Source: JADZFO01 sp964512635
Lineage (GTDB): Bacteria; 4484-113; JAFGCY01
Direction of reading: 5' to 3'
NCBI GenBank assembly: GCA_964512635.1
Contig: CAZEJB010000005.1
Location: 62,001 to 126,000 of the forward strand
Length of the DNA stretch: 64,000 nt
The notes below the pieces were generated by a model. The model saw nothing but the letters and a program-made list of their open reading frames with translations, was not told the origin of the DNA and made no database searches. A program made the translations under genes and the position numbers. Below are positions 17,830 to 26,389 of the stretch, in pieces; the first letter of the stretch is position 1, and every line of letters starts with the position of its first letter.

Positions 17830-19998
17830 CTAGGTCCAGGGGATATCGGCGTCGGGATAGATATCCGTGGCCGCCTTGGTGGCATCACTGACCGGGAAAT
17901 CCCAGTGCACAAACAGCGGGCTGAAGTCGATCTCGTAGGCCTTAGACAGGCCCTCGATCAGATAGGCGGTGCGGAAGGCGTCGTCCGGCGCAGTGACGCC
18001 GTTCTTCGTGTCCAGCGCCGCCTGGGCCAGGAACACCTCCATGCCGTCCCAGCCATACTTCTTCCAGATCAGGTCCAGCAGGCCCAGCCAGATCCAGGCA
18101 TCCGCCTGCACAGCGCTGTAATTCTGCGCCGCAGCGTAGTGGTAATCGTAGCCAGCCTGAAAGTAGTCCGGGTGGCCGCTTTGATTCAGGTCCCAGCCCA
18201 TCCGCCCGAAGGTGCGCACGCTGAAGATGTTGGCGCAGGGCTCCACGGCATCCGCGCCAAACAGGAAGCCGCAGGCGTCCAGATGCATGTTGTGCCCGCT
18301 CTCGTGCGGCAGGCCCCAGCCCGGATGGCCATAGTCGTTAAATGAGCTGACCAGATCGCCCGAGGCATAGTCCTGAATCACGATCGGGTTGCCCGAGTGC
18401 ATGTACCAGCCCGCGGAGGGCGCATGCTGGGTAATGATCCAGTTGATCTCGCCGCCGAAGGGCCGGTTGTTGTCCCCCAGCATCGCCACCTGCGCCAGAT
18501 ACATCTGGTCCAGGGTGTTGATCGTCGCCAGCGGGTCATTCAGGTTGGGCCAGTCGGAACTCAGCAGCTGCAGGCCCATGTGCTGGCCCTCGACAACGTA
18601 GATGTCATTGGGCTTTGTGCTGGCCAGCTCCTTGACCGTGTTTACATCCACCTCGCTGGTTCGCAGCACCACCACGCTGGCCGGCGTGTACTCGCTTAGC
18701 GGCGCCACAGCAAAGTCCGGTGTGTCGGCCTCTCCGTTGGGCGCGGACTCGTCGCCGATGATGCCATTGCTGATCAACAGTCCCATGCGGCTGCCGAACT
18801 GGTTCAACGGGTGGCTTGGCAGGTCCACTCCGCTCCAGACCCAGCCCTGGGCCGCCAGCAGCATGCTGCCGCCGCCTTCCAGCCAGGCCATCACGGTGTC
18901 AACTTCTTCCGGCGTAAAGCTCCCGCCGTGACCGATATATACCAGGTCATAGTCTGCCAACAGCTCGGCTGTCGGGGTTGCAGCGCTGTCTTCAAAGCTC
19001 ACACCTTCGCCGGCCAGGGCCGTCTTGACCGCCGCGCTGAAGCCGGCGCTGTCCGGCCCGCCGCCGTGCGTCTGCAGGCACAGCACCCTGCTGCCGCCGT
19101 CCAGCAGCCAGCGCAGAGCCTGGGTGCGGAAACGGTCGTTGTCGCCCTTGGCGTCGTTGCCGCTGCCCCAGAAGCCTTCGTGCCCGGACCAGAACAGCAC
19201 GCGCCCGTCATAGTGATAGCCGGCCCAGCCCGGCACCGGCAAGGTGCCCTGCAGGCCCAGCTTGTCTCCGCCGATCGCCACATCACTGCCCCACAGCAGG
19301 GGCTCAAAGTTCGGGTTGTCGCAGGTCGAGCGGCTGATGTAGTGTCCACCGAGCACTGTCGTGCAGCCTGCCGTGATCACGTCATGCGGCGAGGGCCCGA
19401 CCGGCCCGAGGCGCACCCAGTTGAGCTGCCAGGGCGCCGCGCCGCGGAAGGCCAGGGCCACAAAGGCCTGGCCGTCGCGCAGGTTCGCTGCCGGGCTCAG
19501 CGACAGGCCGCCGGAGGGCGCTGCGCTGTGCCAGTCCCAGCGGTCCTGCTCAAAGTTCGCAATGGCGACCCAGAAGTCCTGGGCCGCGCCGGTCGACCCG
19601 GGCTCAAAGCCATAGTTAAGGTTCAGGTTGCCGCCCAGCCCATCGGCGTTGAAGCCATACACGGCCCAGGCCAGGCCGGATATGCCGCTGCCCGGCTGCG
19701 GTGCCAGCACCGCGCTGTAGCCGCTGGCGCTGAGGCCGGCGCTGAGGCCCGGCAGGTGCTGGCTGCCCAGCCGCAGGGCCGGATAGGCCGCAGTGCCTCG
19801 CGGCAGGGCGTCGATGTCCGGCAGCAGTTGCGCAGCGCCCGGCATACCCTGCAGCGGTCCGGATTGCAGTCCGCTCAGGCTGGCGCTGGCCCGGGCGCAG
19901 GCGCCAAGCAGCGCAAAGGCGAAGACTGCGCAGAGGATCGAGACGGCCGTGCGCAGGCGCGCCGGGCTTTGCTGAAGGGACTTTGCGGATGCGGGCAT
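17830..19998 (-). CDS. Lipoprotein with GATase1-like and M60-type (HExxH) metallopeptidase domains
   Basis: A 722-residue exported protein: lipobox FALLGAC near residues 29-35, a beta-rich region to about 290, then a ThuA/GATase1-like segment (VLCLQTHGGG ... YDLVYIGHGG ... GGSMLLAAQGW, about 300-390). A zinc-peptidase region follows, with HESGH at 565-569 in GLPHESGHNMHL. Peptidase M60 members, including glycoprotein-degrading enhancin-like enzymes, carry HExxH followed by GH. The GATase1-like plus M60 order is reminiscent of TCAF proteins. C-terminal WIWLGLLDLIWKKYGW fits the helical subdomain of M60. It is leaderless: TACAAT lies 6 nt before ATG 19998. Likely substrate: surface glycoprotein or mucin-like polymer, by inference only. 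Confidence 0.75.
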   Translation of the reverse strand: MPASAKSLQQSPARLRTAVSILCAVFAFALLGACARASASLSGLQSGPLQGMPGAAQLLPDIDALPRGTAAYPALRLGSQHLPGLSAGLSASGYSAVLAPQPGSGISGLAWAVYGFNADGLGGNLNLNYGFEPGSTGAAQDFWVAIANFEQDRWDWHSAAPSGGLSLSPAANLRDGQAFVALAFRGAAPWQLNWVRLGPVGPSPHDVITAGCTTVLGGHYISRSTCDNPNFEPLLWGSDVAIGGDKLGLQGTLPVPGWAGYHYDGRVLFWSGHEGFWGSGNDAKGDNDRFRTQALRWLLDGGSRVLCLQTHGGGPDSAGFSAAVKTALAGEGVSFEDSAATPTAELLADYDLVYIGHGGSFTPEEVDTVMAWLEGGGSMLLAAQGWVWSGVDLPSHPLNQFGSRMGLLISNGIIGDESAPNGEADTPDFAVAPLSEYTPASVVVLRTSEVDVNTVKELASTKPNDIYVVEGQHMGLQLLSSDWPNLNDPLATINTLDQMYLAQVAMLGDNNRPFGGEINWIITQHAPSAGWYMHSGNPIVIQDYASGDLVSSFNDYGHPGWGLPHESGHNMHLDACGFLFGADAVEPCANIFSVRTFGRMGWDLNQSGHPDYFQAGYDYHYAAAQNYSAVQADAWIWLGLLDLIWKKYGWDGMEVFLAQAALDTKNGVTAPDDAFRTAYLIEGLSKAYEIDFSPLFVHWDFPVSDATKAATDIYPDADIPWT

Positions 19999-20005
19999 AA
20001 AGGAA

Positions 20006-20035
20006 TTGTAAGCCAGGCCCGCTTTGGGGTAAAAT
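20006..20035 (+). promoter_or_regulatory. Promoter of the SRP RNA gene, overlapping the divergent M60 promoter
   Basis: A -35-like TTGTAA (20006-20011), an 18-nt spacer and -10 TAAAAT (20030-20035) predict a start near 20042, where the SRP RNA begins. On the other strand the same bases (20005-20010) read TACAAT, the -10 of the leaderless M60 gene, so the two promoters must compete. Confidence 0.65.
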
Positions 20036-20044
20036 GCTCTGCCT

Positions 20045-20147
20045 CGTGGGTCGGGCCTGTTGCGGGCAAACGCTGCGAACCGTGTCAGGGCCGGAAGGCA
20101 GCAGCACTAAGCGGAAGGTTGCGGCGCTGACGGAGTCCTGACCCGCG
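20045..20147 (+). ncRNA. ffs: Small bacterial signal recognition particle RNA (4.5S type)
   Basis: The 5' part GTGGGTCGGG (20046-) pairs with CCTGACCCGC at the 3' end as a 10-bp closing stem with two G-U pairs. The apical domain IV signature GTCAGGGCCGGAAGG followed by CAGCAGC and its symmetrical partner (GCGGAAGG, CTGACGG) is the Ffh-binding hairpin conserved in all SRP RNAs. The ~100-nt length matches the short, Alu-less form. With Ffh it targets signal-peptide-bearing ribosomes to the membrane. T-rich sequence after the closing stem (GGGGTTTTTC) probably terminates it. No Ffh gene is in the window. Confidence 0.9.
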
Positions 20148-20170
20148 GGGTTTTTCATTTGGAGGGCAAC

Positions 20171-20659
20171 ATGCGCTGCGCTGCCTTTGTACTATTCTTC
20201 ATTGCATCACTAATCGTCTCTTCCTGTTCGGGTAACACCACCAAATCGGCTGACTTCTATTCGCGGGGTAACGTCGCTGTAGTGGCCGTGAATAACCCCT
20301 CTCCTGGCATGCAGGTGGCGCCCGGCGAAGTGGTGCCGATCCACTTTGTTGTCGACTATCTACCCGGCGTAACCGGCGGTCAACCTCTGTTCCTGCCCAC
20401 GGTGACCGTCAGCGCCAGCGCGGGGGAGGTAGCATTTCTTAGAGAGAACGAGTTCTTCCCCGGTTACACCAATATTGCAGACTTTGTCCAGGGACAGGAG
20501 GCCAGCGGCTTTGCAAGGGGTCTGGGCGGCGAGGTTGGCGATTTCTGGTGGATCGCCCCGGAGACCGCGCAGGATGTTGTTATCTGTGTCAGCACCGCAG
20601 GCAACGAACTCAGCAAGAAAAGTGTCTACCGTCGTACCGTTACGGTAGAAGTTCGCTAA
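20171..20659 (+). CDS. Small lipoprotein of unknown function
   Basis: A 162-residue lipoprotein with signal MRCAAFVLFFIASLIVSSC. The start at 20171 is set by GGAGGG ten bases upstream; an in-frame TTG at 20159 lies within the SRP RNA terminator tail. The mature part has beta-strand character (VAPGEVVPIHFVVDYLPG; PTVTVSASAGEVAFL) resembling a small Ig-like domain with a hydrophobic C-terminal strand (RTVTVEV). No family recognised. It may be transcribed by read-through of the SRP RNA. Confidence 0.7.
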   Translation: MRCAAFVLFFIASLIVSSCSGNTTKSADFYSRGNVAVVAVNNPSPGMQVAPGEVVPIHFVVDYLPGVTGGQPLFLPTVTVSASAGEVAFLRENEFFPGYTNIADFVQGQEASGFARGLGGEVGDFWWIAPETAQDVVICVSTAGNELSKKSVYRRTVTVEVR

Positions 20660-20685
20660 ACGGCAACTGGCTAAGCCTTCAAGAC

Positions 20686-20958
20686 CTAGTATCCCGGCAG
20701 GTCCAGCAGGTGCTCGGTCTCCTGGCCGTTCCAGATCGTGCGCAGGTAACGCTTCTTGGCCGGGGCTACGTCCACCGGGATCTTATAGGTCCCTTCGGTG
20801 ATGATCACCTGCTCGCCGGCTTCGATAAAGGCCATCATCTCCTCGGCCGTGTTTTCGCCGGACTGGGTTGAGTTCATCGACACCCACTTGACCCGTTCAA
20901 TCTGGTCCAGCACCGGGTCGCTGCCGAAGACCATTCGTACCGCTGTGATTCTGATCAT
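20686..20958 (-). CDS. DUF3892 domain protein
   Basis: A 90-residue protein that fits the DUF3892 pattern: ITAVRMV at the start, a helix AEEMMAFIEAGEQVII, then KRYLRTIWNGQETEHLLDLPGY, where LRT...D/N...LLxLP is the usual ending. The family is a small one of unknown function. A GAGGAG Shine-Dalgarno lies 5 nt before ATG 20958, and CATAAT (about 50 nt upstream) is a candidate -10. Convergent with the upstream lipoprotein gene. Confidence 0.75.
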   Translation of the reverse strand: MIRITAVRMVFGSDPVLDQIERVKWVSMNSTQSGENTAEEMMAFIEAGEQVIITEGTYKIPVDVAPAKKRYLRTIWNGQETEHLLDLPGY

Positions 20959-21056
20959 TGCTGCTCCTCAGGGCCCGGCGCACCGGGCGGGGGATTATGA
21001 CAGGCGGCAAAGCGCAAAGTCATCTTTATTCTAAGCAGGGGGTATAAAGCTCAGCC

Positions 21057-21281
21057 ATGCCACGCGGCAAGAACAAAAGCAAGCGCCTGCAGAGCCTCAG
21101 CCCCAAGGGCGGCGGCCCTGCGGCCCCCTCGGCCGAGCAGATCGCGGCCCAGCACACCCGGCGGCCCGACTGGGCCTGGTTCAGCGTAAACGTTGGCACG
21201 GATAAGGCGCATCGCGCAAAGAAGGGCAAGGGCTCCTACCGCCGGCAGGAAAAACACAAGAGCGATGCCCCGGGGGCTTAG
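21057..21281 (+). CDS. ArfA-like alternative ribosome-rescue protein
   Basis: A 74-residue very basic protein whose C-terminal part, AKKGKGSYRRQEKH (residues 54-67), matches the conserved core of ArfA (Escherichia coli has KKGKGSYMRKGKH). ArfA binds stalled ribosomes lacking a stop codon and recruits a release factor when tmRNA fails. Here the motif lies at the end and is preceded by a Gly/Pro/Ala-rich extension (MPRGKNKSKRLQ...). The start at ATG 21057 follows a TATAAA hexamer (21043-21048) by 8 nt, so the mRNA is probably leaderless. A GCCCCGGGGGC palindrome near the stop could matter if synthesis is regulated by truncated mRNA as in other ArfA genes. The family match is by motif only. Confidence 0.6.
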   Translation: MPRGKNKSKRLQSLSPKGGGPAAPSAEQIAAQHTRRPDWAWFSVNVGTDKAHRAKKGKGSYRRQEKHKSDAPGA

Positions 21282-21345
21282 GCCTGCGCTGCGATTCGCG
21301 CGGGGCGCCGCTGCCCTGCGGGCCGCGATCCCTTAGAATGACCCC

Positions 21346-21963
21346 GTGCCCGAAGATGCTGTCACCGGCCAGGCCGCGCTGAGCTTGCTCGATCCTTCCA
21401 GCCGCGCCTTTGCCGACAGCCTGCTTACGCGCTTTCCGGATCTCCTCAGCTTTGCCGCCGCCATCCCGGCTTTTGACGGCAAGGGCTTCTACCTGCAGGT
21501 CGCGATCAAGTCGCCTTACAAGAAAGGTCTCTGGCTGGCTCTCGACAGCGCGCCGGATGCCCCGGGCTCGGACAGCGTTTCGGTCCAGTTCTATGCCATG
21601 AACCAGCACACCACGCACCACTCCCAGCTCAGCGTGGCCGAATCCATCGAGCTGATGCAGATGCTGCGGGATGGCCGCGCCGGAGTAATGTCGACTTACT
21701 GGGGCATGTGGCTGCTGTCGGGCTTTTTCTTCAACCTTGAAACGCGCCGCCGCTTTGGCGAGCTGACCAGCTATCTGCACCTTGGCAGCCTTCTGCAGTT
21801 CATCCCCGGCCTGCGCCGCCGCCGCGCCTTTTCACTGACCGGGGAGCTGGATCCCAAGACCCTCAAAGACCTGCCGCTGCCGGAAAACGAAGACCTGCCG
21901 GACGACTGCCGGGACTTTGTCTATTCCGCGCTGCACACGCACTTCCGTCCACCGGGAACATGA
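21346..21963 (+). CDS. Protein of unknown function
   Basis: A 205-residue protein with no signal peptide. It has a mixed alpha/beta composition, conserved-looking segments GKGFYLQVAIKSPYKKGLWLAL and NQHTTHHSQLSVAESIELMQ, an aromatic hydrophobic segment STYWGMWLLSGFFFNLETRRR and an acidic tail. Start GTG 21346 was chosen because TAGAAT (21334-21339) lies exactly 6 nt before it with no Shine-Dalgarno, the leaderless pattern seen in many genes of this window. Function unknown. Confidence 0.65.
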   Translation: MPEDAVTGQAALSLLDPSSRAFADSLLTRFPDLLSFAAAIPAFDGKGFYLQVAIKSPYKKGLWLALDSAPDAPGSDSVSVQFYAMNQHTTHHSQLSVAESIELMQMLRDGRAGVMSTYWGMWLLSGFFFNLETRRRFGELTSYLHLGSLLQFIPGLRRRRAFSLTGELDPKTLKDLPLPENEDLPDDCRDFVYSALHTHFRPPGT

Positions 21964-22116
21964 TCCTTGCGCAAAGCCGACCCGGCTGTCAGGGCAGCTT
22001 TGCCCGGCGGCAGTGAGCTTCAGCTTTTCTGCGTAGTAGACGCGCAAGAACGGACAGCCAGGAGCCTTGCCGGCCCATCAGTAGTTGAGCTGATGCTGGA
22101 TCAAAGGTCCGACAAG

Positions 22117-23025
22117 CTAGTTCGACTGTGCTTCGCGCAGCTTCTCCGCTGCACTGATTGCCAGCAACGCAAAGGGTAGATCGCTGCGCTGAGCCGGGAC
22201 TTCGGTTCCCAGCATTGACGCGTCGTAATCGAACACTGTCGTTACGCCGTCCCTGCTTACCAGCGCGTAGCCATCCTTGCGCACCTCAATGTTCGCCAGC
22301 GGAAGCTCGGTTTCAGACTCATTTCTGGGCAGGTAGTAAGCAGCCCACCATTGTTCGCTGTTGGTGCTGTAAATCAGGTTGCCATGACTGTCATAGCGCT
22401 CCCAGTGGCGCCCTGAAGGGGACGTACTGCCTGAAGAACAAGGCTTCGAGCTGCAGGCGTTTGATCCATGACAGGGGTTTTCAATGCCCTGGTCAGCAAC
22501 ACGGACTACTACATCTCCATTCGGGGGAAGAAAAAACTTGTCCGCCACGGTCTCGTCGGGAAACTTGACAGCCAGCCATTTTGGTACTGGAGGATAGTAA
22601 TCTGCGAGCAAGTTGACATTGGCCTTTTCCAGCTGCTCAAGCATCTCAGGATCCGCCTGGCCTGCCGCAGGGACAACATGGTAACCTGAAAAGTCTGGTT
22701 TCTGGCCGACAGCACGCGCCTGCAATGACCTGCGTTTGAGTTCTAACAAGGGAACCAGGAAACCATCAGAGTCCATCATCGAACTCAGTTGTGCATTTTC
22801 CTCAGGCTCTTTCTGGTAGTCCCATTCCGGGTCCAGTTTTGCATTTGCATGGATCCAGTGGTCCCATTCCCCATACTGGCCTGCATACGGATTGCCTTTT
22901 TCATCCATAGCTGCCAAGCGCAGGGAATTCTGCTGCCGAAATGATTGAGTTGTGAAAGAAGCAACAACTGCGAAAGAAGAGACGGCTGCAGCGATAAGCA
23001 TTATGCTGACGATCTTTGAGTACAT
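22117..23025 (-). CDS. Exported protein of unknown function, lower GC
   Basis: A 302-residue protein with an N-terminal hydrophobic segment (VSIMLIAAAVSSFAVVASFTTQ) that acts as a signal peptide or membrane anchor. The mature part contains PYAGQYGEWDHWIHANAKLDPEWDY, a Cys pair region (NPCHGSNACSSKPCSSG) and a repeated-looking section near the end (EVRKDGYALVSRDGVTTVFDYDAS). No known domain. A GAGGTGA Shine-Dalgarno precedes ATG 23025. Base composition is more AT-rich than the surrounding genes, a weak hint of recent acquisition. Confidence 0.7.
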   Translation of the reverse strand: MYSKIVSIMLIAAAVSSFAVVASFTTQSFRQQNSLRLAAMDEKGNPYAGQYGEWDHWIHANAKLDPEWDYQKEPEENAQLSSMMDSDGFLVPLLELKRRSLQARAVGQKPDFSGYHVVPAAGQADPEMLEQLEKANVNLLADYYPPVPKWLAVKFPDETVADKFFLPPNGDVVVRVADQGIENPCHGSNACSSKPCSSGSTSPSGRHWERYDSHGNLIYSTNSEQWWAAYYLPRNESETELPLANIEVRKDGYALVSRDGVTTVFDYDASMLGTEVPAQRSDLPFALLAISAAEKLREAQSN

Positions 23026-23134
23026 GCTGATTCACCTCATCAAGATCTGTTGGATCATAATGAGTTTACCGTGTGTGTGTGTGACAATCCTACCAACCAA
23101 AGGAACAAGGAATTCATCGATACCGCGCTTATTC

Positions 23135-26100
23135 TTACTGAGCACGCACGCCGCGCAGCAGCAGGTCGTCATAGCTCGCCGCCACGCCGGGGCCGGCCAG
23201 CAGGGCATAGCCGCCGCCGGAGATATCGCTGTCTTCGGCCTCGGCCGCCAGCTCGCCGTTGACGCTGGCGCGCAGGGTGTTGCCGACCAGCTCAAGGCTC
23301 AGGCGGTTGGCTTCGCCCTGGCGCAGGGCCGGGCAGGGCTGCCAGTCGCTGAGCACGATCTCCTCGCCGCGCAGAACCTTGAGCAGCAGCACCTCGCCGG
23401 ACGAACTGACAAAGAGCGCGTAGTAGCTCACCGCGCCATCCTCGACCCTGAAGCGCCCGGCCAGGCCAAAGCCCACCGCGGTCTCGCCGCCCAGGAAGCG
23501 CACATCGCAGCTCAGCTCGCTGTCCACAAAACTGTCCTGCTGGTAGGAAATCGCCATCGTCTGCGCGGCCAGGTTATCCAGCTCATAGGCGCCGTCGCTG
23601 TAGCGGTAGGCGGAAGTATCGTTGTCGGCGATCGGCCAGCGCTGCTGGCTGAAGTCGTCCTGCACGGTGGAGACATTCACATAGTCCAGCAGCAGCGAGT
23701 GCTTCAGCGCGCCGCTTTCCAGTTCCGGCTGCTCACCGGGCACTTCGCGGGCCGGCGGGCGGGCCTCATTAGGGCCGTCCAGCGCCGCTTCGTCCGAGGG
23801 CTGCAGGCCTGCGCTGTCCATCTGCTCCTCAGCCACGGCTTCCGCGCTTTCCAGCGCTGAATCATGCGCTGCGTCCATCACGGTTTCTGCACTGCTGTCT
23901 GCGCCCATATCGGCGCTGTCGCCGGCCTCGTGGTCCATCCCGGCAGCCCCAAGTCCGTCGGCCTGCTGGTCGCTGAAGCCGTCCAGACCTGCCTGCTCGC
24001 CTTCTGAGGCGGCCGCATCGTCTGACGGAGGTGCGCCGGCGTCTGATCCCTCAGCCGGGGGGCGCGCAGCCTGCTCAAAGCCTTCCGACTGCGCTGCGCT
24101 GTTCGTGCCCGCGCCTTCTGCCTCATCGGCGTTGCCAGAATCGGATCCGCCAGACTCAGCGCCGCCAGCCACATCCTCGGCATCCTTGGATCTGGCAGTC
24201 TTGTCCTTCTTTGGCTCAGACACCGTACGCGGGCGGCTGCTTGAAACCTCCCAGTCGTCGCCACCGGTCTTGATCCCGTGACGGCGGCTGCTCTGCTTGT
24301 CTGCCGCCGTGTCAGCAGGCAATTCCTTGCCGCCATCATTGCCGCCATCCTTGCCGGAGCCCTCATCAGCCGTCGCCTCAGCACTGTCGGCTGCGGATTC
24401 GGCCTGCTCTTTGGACGGCTTCTTGCCGGCAGGCTTGTCCTTCGACTTGCCCTTGGGCTTGCCTTTGGTCTTGCCTTTGCCTTTGCCTTTGGGCTTACCC
24501 TTGCTGGGCAGCTGCGGCTTCAGCTCCATCTCCTGGGAGGAGCCGCCCTCAGCGCCGGACGCGTTTTCACCAGACTCGTCCGCCGCGGACTGCTCGTCCA
24601 TGCCAGCGCTGTTCTCCGGGCTGCCATCCGCGCTGTCTGAAACTGAGCGCTCGACTTGCGTATTGCTTTCTTCTGCGGCACCTTCGGCGTCAGCGTCTGA
24701 AGCGCCGTTGCCGCTGCCTGCTTTATCCATATCGCCGGCGCTCTCGTCGCCTGCACCCTCGTCGCTGCCCGCGCCGGGTTCGGGGCGCACCATCTGGCCG
24801 CTGCTGTCGGCCGGCGGCTCGGGCCGGCTCAGCTCCGGCTCATTGCTTTCTCCGGGCTCCGATCCGGCATCGTCCGGCACGCCGAGAGACTCTGCATCAT
24901 CATCGGTCTCGGTGCCGCCATCGTCTGCGTCAGCGTCTTCCTCATCGCGCAGCGCCGGAGCCTTGTCACCCTTCAGCGGCGGGCGCACCTGGCGCTCCGA
25001 CTCACGCACAGCCTCAGCCGGCGGGGCCGGGCCACCGGTCTCGCGGAAGCCGTCCGTGGGCTGCAGCTTGCCGCCCTTGGCTTTGCGGCCGCTGGGGGCT
25101 GCATCGGGGTCTGCATCCCCGCTCTCAGGGTCCTTCACCTTGCTGCGATCCGGGCGGGCCGTGCGCGGAGCTTCGTCCTCATCCTCGCCGGCCGGCTTCT
25201 TTTCCGGCTTGGCACTGCGCCGCGGCTTGTCGTCCTTGCCCTTGCCGCCGTTGTCCTTGCTGTCGCTGTCCTTAGCGCCGTTGTCCTTAGGACCCTCTTC
25301 GCTACCGGCCTCATCTTCAGGCACCGGCTGGATCGGGCTGTCGTCCGGGATGTAGTCGCTGTCGTCGGGACTTACTTCGTCCTCGGCTTCGCGCTCCTTT
25401 GCGTCCTGCACCTTTTTGCGATAGCTCTTGTCATAGCCGACTTCCCAGGGATACAGGGGCCGGTCGGGATCTTTGGGGATCTGCGGTGGTTCGTAGCCGC
25501 CGAAGTAGCCGCGGGCCGGGCGGCCGGGCTCTTCGCCGCCGCCCTCCTCATCGTCGGCCACGCTGGGCTCATCCTCGCCGCGCTTCGAGCCGCCGCGCTT
25601 TTCGGTCTTGACCTTGAAGTTGTCGAAGCTGCCGCGGCTGTTCTTGGAGACATAGAAGCCAAAGCCGCCGCCGTCCACCTGCATGTCGGTGAAACCGTCG
25701 ACATAATCGCCGTTGATGTAGAGGTTGAAGCGCGTGCCCTGGGCATCCACCGCCAGGGTGTTGCTGTAGCCGTCCGGGTTGAACAGGTCGGTCTTCTTAA
25801 GCGGCAGCAGGATTTCGACATCCGTGCCGATCACGCGCTTGGCGCCGTAATAGCCGTCGCCATAGGTGTAAAAGACGTAATAGGCCAGCCGCCCGTCGCC
25901 GAGCTTGTGGTAGTGGAAGACGATGCCGCAGAAGGCCAGATCGCCGGCCGTGCTTTCCAGCACCTGGCACTCGGACTGGACGTAGTAGTAATACATGCTG
26001 TCGGTGAGGGCCGACAGGCTGTCACTGCCGCTCTCGAGGCCGTCGATGATGTAGTGGCCTTCCTCATCGATGCTGTACTGCGCCTCGCCGGCCTGGCCGG

Positions 26101-26389
26101 TGTAGAACATGCTCTCGGGGGTCTCGAAGTCGTCTTCAAGATAGTTCTGCCATTCAATGGCCGCGGCGGGCCGGGGCAGTGTCAGCGCCAGTCCAAGCGC
26201 AAACAAAAGGGCCAGCAGAATGCTCGCGAAGGCGCTGCGAGCATTAATGATCAGGCCGCAGCGGAATTCCAATGAGATCTTGCGGGCGCGCAGACAGGCG
26301 CATGTCGCCCCGACACGCCCCGCCAAACCCGCTGAATTCAGAGCGCAGCCATGCAGCGGCCCGCCGCCCCTGATCCCCGTTATCCGCAT
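23135..26389 (-). CDS. Giant exported protein: two lectin-like domains joined by a long acidic linker
   Basis: About 1084 residues from ATG 26389, which has AGGCGGA upstream and TACAGT/TACAAT hexamers at about 26410. A TTG at 26272 would give a more usual signal peptide (ending LPRPAAA), so the start is uncertain. Domain 1 (DDFETPESMFYTG ... GSFDNFKVKT) and domain 2 near the C-terminus (DDFSQQRWPIAD ... AASYDDLLLRGV) are jelly-roll lectin/laminin-G-like folds, often found in 3-keto-disaccharide hydrolase-type proteins. Between them lie about 600 disordered residues rich in D, E, S, A and G with a Lys-rich island (KPKGKGKGKTKGKPKGKSK). Probably a surface adhesin or glycan-binding spacer protein. 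Confidence 0.75.
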   Translation of the reverse strand: MRITGIRGGGPLHGCALNSAGLAGRVGATCACLRARKISLEFRCGLIINARSAFASILLALLFALGLALTLPRPAAAIEWQNYLEDDFETPESMFYTGQAGEAQYSIDEEGHYIIDGLESGSDSLSALTDSMYYYYVQSECQVLESTAGDLAFCGIVFHYHKLGDGRLAYYVFYTYGDGYYGAKRVIGTDVEILLPLKKTDLFNPDGYSNTLAVDAQGTRFNLYINGDYVDGFTDMQVDGGGFGFYVSKNSRGSFDNFKVKTEKRGGSKRGEDEPSVADDEEGGGEEPGRPARGYFGGYEPPQIPKDPDRPLYPWEVGYDKSYRKKVQDAKEREAEDEVSPDDSDYIPDDSPIQPVPEDEAGSEEGPKDNGAKDSDSKDNGGKGKDDKPRRSAKPEKKPAGEDEDEAPRTARPDRSKVKDPESGDADPDAAPSGRKAKGGKLQPTDGFRETGGPAPPAEAVRESERQVRPPLKGDKAPALRDEEDADADDGGTETDDDAESLGVPDDAGSEPGESNEPELSRPEPPADSSGQMVRPEPGAGSDEGAGDESAGDMDKAGSGNGASDADAEGAAEESNTQVERSVSDSADGSPENSAGMDEQSAADESGENASGAEGGSSQEMELKPQLPSKGKPKGKGKGKTKGKPKGKSKDKPAGKKPSKEQAESAADSAEATADEGSGKDGGNDGGKELPADTAADKQSSRRHGIKTGGDDWEVSSSRPRTVSEPKKDKTARSKDAEDVAGGAESGGSDSGNADEAEGAGTNSAAQSEGFEQAARPPAEGSDAGAPPSDDAAASEGEQAGLDGFSDQQADGLGAAGMDHEAGDSADMGADSSAETVMDAAHDSALESAEAVAEEQMDSAGLQPSDEAALDGPNEARPPAREVPGEQPELESGALKHSLLLDYVNVSTVQDDFSQQRWPIADNDTSAYRYSDGAYELDNLAAQTMAISYQQDSFVDSELSCDVRFLGGETAVGFGLAGRFRVEDGAVSYYALFVSSSGEVLLLKVLRGEEIVLSDWQPCPALRQGEANRLSLELVGNTLRASVNGELAAEAEDSDISGGGYALLAGPGVAASYDDLLLRGVRAQ

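Noticed and set aside
18811..20130. 439-residue plus-strand open frame opposite the M60 gene and through the SRP RNA
   Set aside because: It crosses the SRP RNA and is antisense to a gene with a signal peptide and zinc motif.
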